A stretch of 64,000 nucleotides of DNA from Murimonas intestini (GTDB lineage Bacteria; Bacillota; Clostridia; Lachnospirales; Lachnospiraceae), in assembly GCA_003148945.1 (NCBI GenBank), contig QGGY01000005.1, positions 186,001 through 250,000 on the forward strand, given 5' to 3'. The notes beneath the pieces were generated by a model that did not search any database, had not been told where the DNA came from, and saw only the letters and a program-made list of their open reading frames with translations. Below are positions 33,526-42,426 of the stretch, in pieces; the stretch's first letter is position 1; every line of letters begins with the position of its first letter. The translations under genes were made by a program, and so were the position numbers.

Positions 33526-35775
33526 ATGGAAAAAATGATAGAAGAGCAGATCATCCGGACAGAATATTCTGAGCTCATGCAGAAATCTTATATTGATTAT
33601 GCCATGAGCGTTATAATAGCGAGAGCGCTGCCTGATGTGCGGGACGGACTGAAGCCGGTACAGAGGAGGACTCTGTACGATATGTATGAACTGGGGATCA
33701 AATATGACAGACCCTACAGGAAATGTGCACGTATAGTAGGAGATACCATGGGTAAATACCATCCCCATGGCGACAGCTCCATATACGAGGCGCTTGTAGT
33801 TATGGCACAGGAATTTAAAAAAGGCCTGCCGCTGGTGGACGGGCATGGAAATTTCGGCTCTATTGAGGGAGATGGGGCAGCAGCCATGCGTTATACAGAA
33901 GCCAGGCTTCAGAAGATAACACAGGAATCTTTTCTGGCTGACCTGGACAAAAATGTGGTTGATTTTGTATCCAACTTTGATGAGACGGAAAAAGAGCCTG
34001 AAGTGTTGCCGGTACGCATCCCTAATCTGCTGATAAATGGGGCGGACGGCATTGCCGTGGGTATGGTGACCAGTATTCCGCCGCACAATCTGGCGGAAGT
34101 TATAGATGCTGAAGTAGCAATGATAAAGAATCCTAAGCTAACCACAGAGCAGCTCATGGAATTTATCCAGGGGCCGGACTTTCCCACAGGAGGCATCGTA
34201 GTTAATAAAGATGAGCTCATCAATATCTACAAGACCGGTACAGGAAAAATAAAACTACGGGGCAAAGTGGAGATAGAGAAGGATAAAGGCGGGAAGAGCA
34301 GGATCGTTATTACAGAGATCCCTTACACCATGATGGGAGCCAATATTGGAAAATTCTTGAATGATGTAGCAGGATTGATCGAGACAAAAAAGACGAATGA
34401 CATAGTTGATATTGCCAACCACTCGTCCAAGGAAGGAATCAGGATCGTTCTGGAACTGAAAAAGAATGCAGATGCAGAAAACCTGATCAACATGCTCTAT
34501 AAAAAGACAAGGCTTGAGGATACCTTTGGTGTCAACATGTTGTCTGTTTCTGATGGAAAGCCCGAAACATTAGGGGTAAGAGCTATTCTGGAACATCATA
34601 TTGATTTCCAGTTTGAGCTGTCAACAAGGAAATATAAAACGCTTCTTAAAAAGGAACTGGAGAAAAAAGAGATACAGGAAGGACTGATTAAAGCCTGTGA
34701 TGTCATAGATCTGATTATAGAGATCCTCCGGGGAAGCAAGAATCAGAAGCAGGTAAAGGAATGTCTGATCCATGGGGTGACAGAAGGCATAAAATTTAAA
34801 TCAGCGGCATCGAAAAAAGCGGCAGCAAAATTAAATTTTACTGAGGCACAGGCCACAGCTATTCTGGAAATGAGGCTTTATAAATTAATAGGGCTGGAGA
34901 TAGAGGCCCTGATGAAGGAGCACGAGGCTACACTGAAGAATATTGCATCCTACGAGGATATTCTGAATAATTATAACTCCATGGCGAGAGTCATCATAAA
35001 AGAGCTGGAAGGTATAAAAAAAGAATACAGTATACCAAGAAGGACAGTGATAGAGAATGCTGAAGAAGCTGTCTATGAGGAGAAGAAGATCGAAGAGACA
35101 GAAGTAGTCTTTATGATGGACAAATTCGGTTATGCAAAAATAGTGGATGTGGCCGCATATGAGAGAAACAGGGAAGCGGCAGATGCAGAAAATAAGTACG
35201 TACTGACCTGCATGAATACAGATAAAATATGTATCTTCACAGATTCAGGTAAGCAGCATCTGCTGAAAGTGCTGGATATCCCGGGCAGAAAATTCAGAGA
35301 TAAAGGAACACCAATCGATAATCTCTGTAATTACAGCAGCGGAGAAGAAAGGATCATCTTTGTGGAATGTCTTCAGAAAATTAAGTCATCTGTCCTGCTG
35401 TTTGCCACTAAGATGGGAATGATCAAGCAAGTTGAAGGAGCCGAATTTGATGTGTCAAAGCGTACAATAGCAGCTACAAAGCTTCAGGAGGAAGATGAAC
35501 TGGTCTTTGTATCATGTATGCCGGATGCAGAGCAGATAGTCCTGCAGACTGCAGATGGAGTATTCTTAAGATTCCTTCTTTCGGAGATTCCCCAAAAGAA
35601 AAAAGGAGCTGTGGGAGTACGTGGCATCAGGTTAACTGAAGGAGACAGCCTGGAAACTGTCCATTATTTGGACGGACAGGGGGAGCAGACAGTAAAATAT
35701 AAGGAAAAGGATGTCTATCTGAATAAATTACGTATAGGAAAGAGAGATACAAAAGGTTCAAAAGCCAGGATATAG
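33526..35775 (+). CDS. parC: Type IIA topoisomerase subunit A (ParC/GyrA-like)
   Basis: 749-residue DNA-cleaving subunit. The winged helix carries R-A-L-P-D-V-R-D-G-L-K-P-V-Q-R-R and the quinolone region H-P-H-G-D-S-S-I-Y; the active-site tyrosine is Y123 in A-A-M-R-Y-T-E, preceded by R122. A coiled tower precedes a beta-pinwheel C-terminal domain (about 520-749). The canonical GyrA box Q-R-R-G-G-K-G is not found; the nearest string is Q-K-K-K-G-A-V-G-V, which weakens or removes DNA wrapping, as expected of ParC-like enzymes. Start ATG 33526 follows GAAGGGAGAAGG. Gyrase versus topoisomerase IV is not settled by sequence alone. Confidence 0.85.
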   Translation: MEKMIEEQIIRTEYSELMQKSYIDYAMSVIIARALPDVRDGLKPVQRRTLYDMYELGIKYDRPYRKCARIVGDTMGKYHPHGDSSIYEALVVMAQEFKKGLPLVDGHGNFGSIEGDGAAAMRYTEARLQKITQESFLADLDKNVVDFVSNFDETEKEPEVLPVRIPNLLINGADGIAVGMVTSIPPHNLAEVIDAEVAMIKNPKLTTEQLMEFIQGPDFPTGGIVVNKDELINIYKTGTGKIKLRGKVEIEKDKGGKSRIVITEIPYTMMGANIGKFLNDVAGLIETKKTNDIVDIANHSSKEGIRIVLELKKNADAENLINMLYKKTRLEDTFGVNMLSVSDGKPETLGVRAILEHHIDFQFELSTRKYKTLLKKELEKKEIQEGLIKACDVIDLIIEILRGSKNQKQVKECLIHGVTEGIKFKSAASKKAAAKLNFTEAQATAILEMRLYKLIGLEIEALMKEHEATLKNIASYEDILNNYNSMARVIIKELEGIKKEYSIPRRTVIENAEEAVYEEKKIEETEVVFMMDKFGYAKIVDVAAYERNREAADAENKYVLTCMNTDKICIFTDSGKQHLLKVLDIPGRKFRDKGTPIDNLCNYSSGEERIIFVECLQKIKSSVLLFATKMGMIKQVEGAEFDVSKRTIAATKLQEEDELVFVSCMPDAEQIVLQTADGVFLRFLLSEIPQKKKGAVGVRGIRLTEGDSLETVHYLDGQGEQTVKYKEKDVYLNKLRIGKRDTKGSKARI

Positions 35776-35836
35776 GGCACAGATGTGCTTCTAATAATCC
35801 AGGGCGGAATTTTCTTGCGGTACAGCCTGAGGGGCA

Positions 35837-35861
35837 GGTCTGTGCATTTACTGCACAGACC
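35837..35861. promoter_or_regulatory. 10-bp perfect hairpin after parC
   Basis: GGTCTGTGCA pairs with TGCACAGACC around a TTTAC loop. GTGAGAAAATGATTTT follows, so the T-run is delayed; it is a possible terminator or processing site. The rest of 35776-35980 shows no gene. Confidence 0.5.
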
Positions 35862-35980
35862 GTGAGAAAATGATTTTGGTGTGCAAAAAACACATTGCCG
35901 AAGGTGATTTTAAATGGATTTTTTGCAGACAACTGTGAAAGTACTGGACAGTTACCATAAATATTTAGTTAGGAGGAGAC

Positions 35981-36712
35981 ATGATGCTGAACAGCATAGA
36001 TGTACATTGCCATATCCTGCCTGGAGTGGATGATGGCTCAGAGAGTATGGATGAAACCATGAGTATGATAAAAATGGCTTACAGTGAAGGAATACGCGGC
36101 ATGATCGCAACCCCTCATTACCATTACGGATATGCGGCTCAAGATTGGGAAAAGGTTTACCATGTGTGGGAACAGGTGAGAGAGAAGGTGTCAGCAGAAC
36201 TGCCGGAGATGGAAATCTATCTGGGAAGGGAGATATATTCGGACAGCAGAAGTATGGACATGCTGGCTGCTGATGCAGGATCCGGCAGAAATACAATGGG
36301 CAGTTCCCGTTATGTGCTGATTGAGTTCACACCAGGGGCACAATACAGAGAGATCAAGAACAGCCTTTCCAACATCCTGAGTCTGGGTTACCAGACTATT
36401 TTGGCACATGCAGAGCGGTGTATGAGTATTAGGAAGAAACCTGAACTGGCCGAAGAACTTGTACAGATGGGAAATTACATCCAGCTTAATGCAGGCAGTA
36501 TAGCAGGATCTTTCTCAGACCGGCGTTTCTGTAAAAAACTGATGAGCATGGACTGCGTACATTTTGTTGGTACAGATTGTCATGGAAGCACAAAAAGAAC
36601 GCCTCAGATAGAAAAAAGCATCGAATACGTCATAAAGCATTTTGGAGAAGAATATGCTCAGCAATTGTATTGGGAAAATCCGAAAAAAATGCTTGGAAAT
36701 GAATATTTGTAG
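35981..36712 (+). CDS. PHP-family tyrosine-protein phosphatase (CpsB/YwqE-like)
   Basis: 243-residue metal-dependent phosphatase that dephosphorylates the BY-kinase (CpsD) of capsule loci. The PHP motif D-V-H-C-H-I-L-P-G-V-D-D-G-S opens the protein, A-T-P-H-Y-H and a mid G-R-E-I-Y follow, then A-H-A-E-R and the late G-T-D-C-H close the metal site. ATG 35981 follows AGGAGGAG. Such genes normally sit directly before cpsC-cpsD; here an integrase cassette lies between. It is closed by two tandem hairpins, so it is transcribed apart from the capsule genes. Confidence 0.9.
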   Translation: MMLNSIDVHCHILPGVDDGSESMDETMSMIKMAYSEGIRGMIATPHYHYGYAAQDWEKVYHVWEQVREKVSAELPEMEIYLGREIYSDSRSMDMLAADAGSGRNTMGSSRYVLIEFTPGAQYREIKNSLSNILSLGYQTILAHAERCMSIRKKPELAEELVQMGNYIQLNAGSIAGSFSDRRFCKKLMSMDCVHFVGTDCHGSTKRTPQIEKSIEYVIKHFGEEYAQQLYWENPKKMLGNEYL

Positions 36713-36773
36713 TATGTTTTTTTAGAAAACTTTATAGAATATTGTATGAAATGATGAGATATTTGAAGAAAAA

Positions 36774-36847
36774 TTATCGCAAATCATAAGATTTTGCGAT
36801 AAAGTAAATCTCTTTGGTGTTACTAAATATAGTAGCATCTTTTTTTT
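36774..36847 (+). terminator. Two tandem hairpins, the second an intrinsic terminator
   Basis: TTATCGCAAA/TTTGCGATAA (36774-36802) is a perfect 10-bp stem. GGTGTTACT/AGTAGCATC (36816-36839) follows with T8. Together they end the phosphatase transcript. The stretch 36848-37000 holds no gene. Confidence 0.8.
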
Positions 36848-36974
36848 ATATCCACAATACTCAGGTTATATATTAATACTTCCATAAGATTATGTCAATA
36901 AACATTTTAGCATTTTAGAAAAATATCCCAAATATTATAGGAATTAATAGAAGATAGTGTCATATTCAGGGTCG

Positions 36975-36988
36975 CATTTATGGTCAAA
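36975..36988 (+). repeat. Left 14-bp direct repeat flanking the integrase (candidate att)
   Basis: CATTTATGGTCAAA occurs here and again, identical and in the same orientation, at 38195-38208 just after the integrase gene, as expected of left and right attachment sites of a minimal inserted element. Confidence 0.65.
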
Positions 36989-37000
36989 CTTCTATTTTAC

Positions 37001-37056
37001 TTGCAGCATCATTCCGTTTTATATTATTATAAATTTGTAAAACTAAATACGGAATG
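37001..37056 (+). promoter_or_regulatory. Integrase promoter with inverted repeat
   Basis: TTGCAG (37001-37006) and TATTAT (37025-37030) are 18 bp apart. CATTCCGT (37010-37017) and ACGGAATG (37049-37056) form an inverted repeat around the -10, a likely operator or recombinase arm site. Confidence 0.5.
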
Positions 37057-37072
37057 AAAGGAAGTGCGTGAT

Positions 37073-38179
37073 ATGCCCAGAAGAGGGGAAAATATCAGAA
37101 AACGAAAGGATGGGAGGTGGGAAGCACGCTACATTGCTGGTAAAGATGAAAATGGAAAATCTGTATACGCCTCTGTATATGCTTCAAAATATCAATTAGT
37201 GAAACAGAAGCGTGATGAGGCAGTCAGACTCTTAGAACTGGAAAATATTACCATATCTCAAGATATATCATTCGAACAATTATGCCATTCTTGGTTAAAA
37301 AGCATTAAGCACAGTATAAAAGAAAGTACATATGCTGTCTATCTAAATTCAATTTCTAATCATTTAATCCCATATTTTAAAAATATAAATTTGAAAGAAC
37401 TGAAAAGCGAGGACTTAGATAAATTTATCGGCGTAAAAGCTGAAGAGGGGCTCGCCGCGTCAACATTGAAAATGATTTTTATTCTTATGAAAAGAATTAT
37501 TCAATATGCCAATAAGTCCGGATACTGCAGTCTGGAAGGAATAACCTTTCCGTCAATCCGCAAAGACAGCAAAGTCTCAAGAATTATGTCTTCGTATGAA
37601 AGAACTATATTCGAAAGGTATCTGGGTACTTTGAACAGTTCTTTTGGTGCCGGAATAAAACTCTGTATGTATACAGGACTGAGGATTGGTGAAATAAGCG
37701 GATTAAGATGGGAAGATCTTGACTTTGAGAGCGAAATAATGCATGTAGCCAGAACTGTAATAAGGATTAAAAACGTTCAGCATAATAAAAATGATATGGA
37801 GGCTAAAACAAAATTAGTGGTAGTATCTCCAAAGACAGCTGATTCCGACAGGTGGATTCCTATTCCCAGCTTCTTGACTGAAGAACTACAGAAGTGGAAA
37901 GGTGATGATAATTGTTATGTCCTGAATGGAAAAGAGGCTCCAATGGAACCAAGAATTATCCAATACCATTTTCATAAATGTCTGGAAAAATGCAATATGG
38001 ATCAATTTAATTTTCATTCAATAAGACACGGTTTCGCAACTATGTGCATTGAGAAGGGTTTTGATATGAAATCTCTTTCAGAAATCTTGGGGCATTCAAC
38101 GGTGAGCACTACAATGAACATTTATGTCCACAGCAGTATGCAGCAGAAAAAACTGCAGATGGACAGACTGGGAGTATAG
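37073..38179 (+). CDS. Tyrosine recombinase / integrase
   Basis: 368-residue phage-type integrase. An N-terminal arm-binding segment (about 1-60, R-K-R-K-D-G-R-W-E-A-R), a SAM-like core-binding domain (65-165) and a catalytic domain (175-368) are present. The catalytic set is complete: R204 in T-G-L-R-I-G-E, H315 and R318 in H-S-I-R-H-G, H341 in L-G-H-S, and the nucleophile Y351. ATG 37073 has AAAGGAAG 8 nt upstream; the in-frame GTG at 37064 lies on that site. It stands alone, flanked by 14-bp direct repeats, between the cpsB-type phosphatase and cpsC. No excisionase is evident. Confidence 0.9.
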   Translation: MPRRGENIRKRKDGRWEARYIAGKDENGKSVYASVYASKYQLVKQKRDEAVRLLELENITISQDISFEQLCHSWLKSIKHSIKESTYAVYLNSISNHLIPYFKNINLKELKSEDLDKFIGVKAEEGLAASTLKMIFILMKRIIQYANKSGYCSLEGITFPSIRKDSKVSRIMSSYERTIFERYLGTLNSSFGAGIKLCMYTGLRIGEISGLRWEDLDFESEIMHVARTVIRIKNVQHNKNDMEAKTKLVVVSPKTADSDRWIPIPSFLTEELQKWKGDDNCYVLNGKEAPMEPRIIQYHFHKCLEKCNMDQFNFHSIRHGFATMCIEKGFDMKSLSEILGHSTVSTTMNIYVHSSMQQKKLQMDRLGV

Positions 38180-38194
38180 CTTGAGTTAATGAGA

Positions 38195-38208
38195 CATTTA
38201 TGGTCAAA
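38195..38208 (+). repeat. Right 14-bp direct repeat flanking the integrase (candidate att)
   Basis: Second exact copy of CATTTATGGTCAAA, 16 nt after the integrase stop, in direct orientation with 36975-36988. Confidence 0.65.
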
Positions 38209-38222
38209 AGTGTGGTAGGCAG

Positions 38223-38254
38223 CCGCTGTCCCCTCTAATAATAAGGGGGAGCGG
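38223..38254 (+). promoter_or_regulatory. Leader hairpin before the capsule operon
   Basis: CCGCTGTCCCCT pairs (with small mismatches) with AGGGGGAGCGG around an AT loop. No T-run follows. It lies about 85 nt before wzz in the untranslated leader, so it may be an antitermination or RNA-binding site for the long operon. A TATAAT lies at 38264-38269 without a matching -35. Confidence 0.45.
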
Positions 38255-38336
38255 TCCTTATCCTATAATCTTATGATTTAGGAAATCCAACCCTGGTCTA
38301 CGGATTATATGATATGAATGAAAACAGGAGTGAGAG

Positions 38337-39068
38337 ATGGAAAACAATTATCAGAAAGAAGAAATAGAAATTGATTTGGGGCAGCTTTTTATCAGCTTGC
38401 TGTCTAAATGGTATTTGATCGTACTGGCAGGAGTTTCCTGTGCATTGATCGCCTTAGTTATCACAAAATTTTTGATGACGCCCATGTATACTTCTACTAC
38501 AAGTGTATATGTTCTGAATAAACAGGACAGCCAGTCCGTAACATATTCGGATCTGCAGACAGGAACACAGCTGACAAAAGACTATGCCCAGCTGATTCAG
38601 AGCAGAACAGTAACAGAGCAGGTTATTGCGAATCTGGGCCTTCCCCTTACAAGTGAACAGCTGTCAAAACGAATTGAAGTCACATCCCCGACGGATACAC
38701 GAATACTGGAGATTTCTGTTGAAAATGAGAATCCGGAAATGGCCATGAAAATAGCTAATCAGGTACGGGAAGTGGCAGCAGTACATATTAAAGATGTAAT
38801 GGACATACAGGCAGTAAATATTGTGGATGAAGCAAATGTCCCATTAGTAAAATCAAGTCCCAGTACTACGAAGAATGTTCTTTTAGGAGGGATACTTGGA
38901 GGATTTGTTTCAGTCCTCATAATAGTAATAAAAGTGATTTTGGATGATACGATTAAAACTCCTGATGATATAGAAAGTTATCTGGGAATCAGCTGTATTG
39001 GCACCATACCGTATACGTCTGGGAGCAGTAAAAAAAATAGTAAGAAGGGCAGGAAGGCAGTGAGATGA
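38337..39068 (+). CDS. Wzz/CpsC-type chain-length regulator and BY-kinase activator
   Basis: 243-residue membrane protein. Two helices (about 24-46 and 177-199) bracket an extracellular loop, the Wzz/CapA layout of polysaccharide co-polymerases in Gram-positives. The basic C-terminal tail (K-N-S-K-K-G-R-K) is cytoplasmic and activates the separate kinase next door. ATG 38337 follows AGGAG. Its stop overlaps the kinase start by ATGA, so the two are made in step. It sets polymer length for the glycan made downstream. Confidence 0.92.
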   Translation: MENNYQKEEIEIDLGQLFISLLSKWYLIVLAGVSCALIALVITKFLMTPMYTSTTSVYVLNKQDSQSVTYSDLQTGTQLTKDYAQLIQSRTVTEQVIANLGLPLTSEQLSKRIEVTSPTDTRILEISVENENPEMAMKIANQVREVAAVHIKDVMDIQAVNIVDEANVPLVKSSPSTTKNVLLGGILGGFVSVLIIVIKVILDDTIKTPDDIESYLGISCIGTIPYTSGSSKKNSKKGRKAVR

Positions 39069-39781
39069 AAAGTGTAGTTTTAGAAAAGGTTACAAGCTTA
39101 AATCACCAGGCCAGTGAAGCATATAAATCCCTTCGTTCAAATATTGAGTTTTGCGGTGATGATGTGCGGGTAATTGCAGTTACCAGTTGTCTGCCGAATG
39201 ATGGAAAATCAAGCACAGCTTTTAATCTTGCTAAATCCATGGCCGAGAATGGGGACAAGGTACTTTTTATCGACGCAGACTTAAGAAAGTCGGTCATGGT
39301 AGGAAGATATAAGGCTACAGGACAGATTACAGGACTGTCCAGTTTCCTTTCAGGAAGATGTTCTGCTGATGAAGTACTGTACAGTACAAATATCCAAAAT
39401 CTCCATATGATATTTGCCGGGCATGTTCCTCCTAATCCGGCGGAGCTGCTGGGAAACAAATTTTTCAGGGTGCTGATTGATTCAGGAAGAAAGTATTATG
39501 ACTATGTGATAATAGATACCCCGCCTTTGGGAGCTGTTATAGACAGTGCGATTGTAGCGAAAGAATGTGACGGGGTGATGCTGGTAGTTTCACAGGGAAA
39601 TATAAGGCGCAGATTTGCTATTGATATTTTGTCTCAGCTGAAAAAGGCGAACGTGAGAGTTCTGGGAGCTGTACTAAATAAAGTGGATATGGAATCTGAC
39701 AGCTATTATGGACGGTATTATGGTAAATACTATGGTAAATATTATGGTCAGTACTACGGAAAAAGTGAGGGAGAGAAATGA
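39065..39781 (+). CDS. Capsular tyrosine kinase (CpsD/BY-kinase)
   Basis: 238-residue bacterial tyrosine autokinase. Walker A N-D-G-K-S-S, Walker A' F-I-D-A-D-L-R-K, and Walker B V-I-I-D-T-P-P-L-G are visible. The C-terminal tail is unusually tyrosine-dense (repeats of Y-Y-G-K/R/Q, ten tyrosines from about residue 217), the autophosphorylation cluster. It works with the Wzz-type activator upstream and is reversed by the PHP phosphatase at 35981. Both ends overlap neighbours by ATGA. Confidence 0.94.
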   Translation: MKSVVLEKVTSLNHQASEAYKSLRSNIEFCGDDVRVIAVTSCLPNDGKSSTAFNLAKSMAENGDKVLFIDADLRKSVMVGRYKATGQITGLSSFLSGRCSADEVLYSTNIQNLHMIFAGHVPPNPAELLGNKFFRVLIDSGRKYYDYVIIDTPPLGAVIDSAIVAKECDGVMLVVSQGNIRRRFAIDILSQLKKANVRVLGAVLNKVDMESDSYYGRYYGKYYGKYYGQYYGKSEGEK

Positions 39782-40572
39782 GTAGAAAGATTATAGTGTC
39801 AGTTCTTCTCTTACTGTCAGCAGGAATGCTCGGACTCACTATATTATTTTACTCAAGAAGTGACAGAATTGCACCTCAGATTCAATTTAATTCAGAAGAA
39901 ATCAGTTACTCACCTGGAGATGATGAATCAAAACTTCTGGAGGGCGTCACTGCCATTGATAATAAAGACGGCGATTTGAGTGACAAGGTCTTTATTGAAA
40001 AAATAGTACCTGCCATTGACGGGACAACGGCTACTGTTACTTATGTAGTAGTCGATAGCAGCAATAATGTCGCAAAAGTAGCCAGAATTATCAATTACAG
40101 CAGTAATGACAGCAAAGAGAATAACGAAGATGGAGCTGTCCCGGTTTCAGGCGGAGCAGCGGCTGGTCAAACAGACAACCCTGGACAGGGTGAGGAGAAG
40201 ACCACAGAAAACGATGATTCAAATAAGCCTGGCGATGAAACCGAAACAAATAATTCAGAAGAAGAGTCAGAAGATAAATCAGAATCGGAAGATGAATCTG
40301 AGTCAGAAGACAGAACACCAAGAGAAGACGGAAGACCGGCCATATTTTTGAATACAAAGAAAGCAACAGTTGAATATGGGACGGAAATTGATTATATGAG
40401 TTATATTGACGACATTGTGGATGACAAAGATGGACTGGAGATATGGAGAAGCATATCGATAGACGGAAGAGAAGACGCTGCAGAACGTGGAACACATACA
40501 TTATCCTATTATGTGACAGATTCAGACGGCAACATGTCAGACATAGTTAAGCTGGAACTGACTGTAAAATAG
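39778..40572 (+). CDS. Membrane-anchored protein with two DUF5011/Ig-like domains
   Basis: 264 residues. An N-terminal membrane helix (about 5-25) exports two small beta domains (about 30-110 and 180-264), each with a D-x-D-G-D/D-K-D-G turn typical of DUF5011/Ig-like modules, joined by an acidic Ser/Glu/Asp-rich linker. No catalytic motif. It overlaps cpsD by ATGA, so it is part of the conserved front of the locus. It may bind or position the polymer at the wall; that role is inferred. Confidence 0.78.
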   Translation: MSRKIIVSVLLLLSAGMLGLTILFYSRSDRIAPQIQFNSEEISYSPGDDESKLLEGVTAIDNKDGDLSDKVFIEKIVPAIDGTTATVTYVVVDSSNNVAKVARIINYSSNDSKENNEDGAVPVSGGAAAGQTDNPGQGEEKTTENDDSNKPGDETETNNSEEESEDKSESEDESESEDRTPREDGRPAIFLNTKKATVEYGTEIDYMSYIDDIVDDKDGLEIWRSISIDGREDAAERGTHTLSYYVTDSDGNMSDIVKLELTVK

Positions 40573-40617
40573 CAGGTGTGTGAAAAAGCAGAAAGAACTG
40601 GCAGGGGAGAGAGCAGG

Positions 40618-42033
40618 ATGCGTTATGAAAAGAAGAGCAGCTGGGCTAAGCATTTCGATTTTATTTTACTGGATCTTATATGCGCCGAAATAGTTATCTT
40701 CCTGTGTTATGCATTTCGGAATGGTTTAGAAGGAACTATTGTTTCAAAGAATTATGGCAGGCTGGCATTGTTAGTAGGTGTTTTGTTTATATGCATTGTA
40801 TTTTTTAATGAGCCATATTCAGGAATCCTGCGGCGCGGATATCTGAAAGAGTTATGGGCAGTACTGTCATTTAACGCCATTCTTCTGGCAGCGGTTTTCA
40901 CATTTTTATTTGCCATGAAGATGTCGGCTGACTATTCCAGAATAATGCTGTTTACATTTTTTATAATAAACAGTGTAATGACATGGTTTCTTCATGTCAT
41001 GTGGAAACGGGAAATCAGAAAGCGTACCTACCATGACGGGAAACTAAACAGGATGCTTCTTATAACTAAAAGAGAATATGTGCATCAATGCGTAGACCGG
41101 CTTATGAAAAATCCATATGGGTCTATGAGGCTTGTGGGTATAGTCCTAATGGAAAACGGAGAACGTGAGACAGAAGAGGATTCTATTGAAGGTGTTCCGA
41201 TCGTAGCAAAGTGGTCTGATTACATAGAGTATTGTAAAAATAATGTTATAGATGACGTTTTGTTTTATCTGGAAAATGAAAAGCTTTCAGATGAAATAGA
41301 AGAATTAGTGGATATGGGAATAGTAGTCCACGTAAATCTGGTCCAGCTAAAAGAAAATTATCTGGCCTACAGGGTAGAGACGATCAACGGAATCATGACA
41401 CTCACCACAGGAATTAACAATGTAACCCAGTGGCAGCTGGCGTTAAAGCGGCTTATGGATATTTGCGGAGGTATAGTGGGGATCATTCTTACCGGTGTTA
41501 TCGCACTTATCATAACACCGGTAATAAAAGTCCAGTCTCCCGGCCCCATATTCTTTACTCAGACCAGGGTGGGGCGAAATGGAAGGCAGTTCAAGATTTA
41601 TAAGTTCCGTTCTATGTATATGGATGCTGAACAGAGAAAGAAAGAACTGATGGCCAGCAATAAAATGAATGGCCTGATGTTTAAGATGGATAATGATCCC
41701 CGGATTTATCCCTTTGGTCATTTCATCAGGAAGACAAGCCTGGATGAATTTCCTCAGTTTCTGAATGTGTTAAAAGGGGAAATGTCCCTTGTGGGGACAA
41801 GACCTCCGACCCTGGACGAGTATAAACAGTATGAACCTCATCATAAGAGCCGCCTGGCAATGAAACCAGGAGTAACAGGGCTTTGGCAGGTAAGCGGCAG
41901 GAGTGATATCACAGACTTCGAGGAAGTGGTTCGGTTAGATAACGAATATATACGGAATTGGAGTTTGAGTTTGGATATAAAGATTTTGTTCAGGACTTTG
42001 CTTGTTGTGGTGGGGAAGAAAGGGTCGGTTTAG
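40618..42033 (+). CDS. Polyprenyl phosphate-sugar phosphotransferase (initiating transferase)
   Basis: 471-residue WbaP/CpsE-type enzyme that links the first sugar-1-phosphate to undecaprenyl phosphate, committing a repeat unit. Four or five N-terminal membrane helices and a CoA-binding-like middle region precede the C-terminal transferase domain (about 280-471) with K-R-L-M-D-I-C, K-F-R-S-M, then R-K-T-S-L-D-E-F-P-Q, G-T-R-P-P and G-L-W-Q-V-S-G-R. ATG 40618 follows AGGGGAG; the frame extends to GTG 40576 without a ribosome site. Last gene before base composition drops. Confidence 0.93.
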   Translation: MRYEKKSSWAKHFDFILLDLICAEIVIFLCYAFRNGLEGTIVSKNYGRLALLVGVLFICIVFFNEPYSGILRRGYLKELWAVLSFNAILLAAVFTFLFAMKMSADYSRIMLFTFFIINSVMTWFLHVMWKREIRKRTYHDGKLNRMLLITKREYVHQCVDRLMKNPYGSMRLVGIVLMENGERETEEDSIEGVPIVAKWSDYIEYCKNNVIDDVLFYLENEKLSDEIEELVDMGIVVHVNLVQLKENYLAYRVETINGIMTLTTGINNVTQWQLALKRLMDICGGIVGIILTGVIALIITPVIKVQSPGPIFFTQTRVGRNGRQFKIYKFRSMYMDAEQRKKELMASNKMNGLMFKMDNDPRIYPFGHFIRKTSLDEFPQFLNVLKGEMSLVGTRPPTLDEYKQYEPHHKSRLAMKPGVTGLWQVSGRSDITDFEEVVRLDNEYIRNWSLSLDIKILFRTLLVVVGKKGSV

Positions 42034-42411
42034 AGATGGGAGAGTCGTGGAAGAGTGGTGGGGATGCGGTGTTGTAGGTCCAAATAATAACAATTATTTA
42101 GAGGATATAAAAGAAAATCATAGATTTCTCTTATTTGCCGATTACGTGCTACCGACTCTACCAGAATTATTTAAAGTTAGATTAGAGGGTAATATACTAC
42201 AATAATAGTTTCTATGATTTTAATGTAGTATATAAACTATTTACTATAAATGTAAGACAAATGTATATGAATTGAAAATTCGATGTAGTTATTTAGTTAT
42301 TACGTGACTGTATCTGAATGCTTAAGAGTTTATAAACCGATAAATCCGAACATAATTAGGAAGGCTACCGAAATACATGATGGCTTAAAAATGTATAGAT
42401 GAAGATATAAA
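42034..42411. other. Non-coding gap at the composition shift
   Basis: A purine-rich start (to about 42080) is followed by AT-rich DNA. A short frame at 42002-42205 overlaps the transferase end, has no ribosome site and matches nothing I know. I see no gene, terminator or clear promoter. It marks the switch to lower-GC glycan genes and is a likely recombination boundary. Confidence 0.6.
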
Positions 42412-42426
42412 ATGGAGGAAAAGAGA

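Noticed and set aside
42002-42205. 67-codon frame overlapping the end of the initiating transferase
   Set aside because: No ribosome site, overlaps a known gene, composition changes midway, no recognised product.
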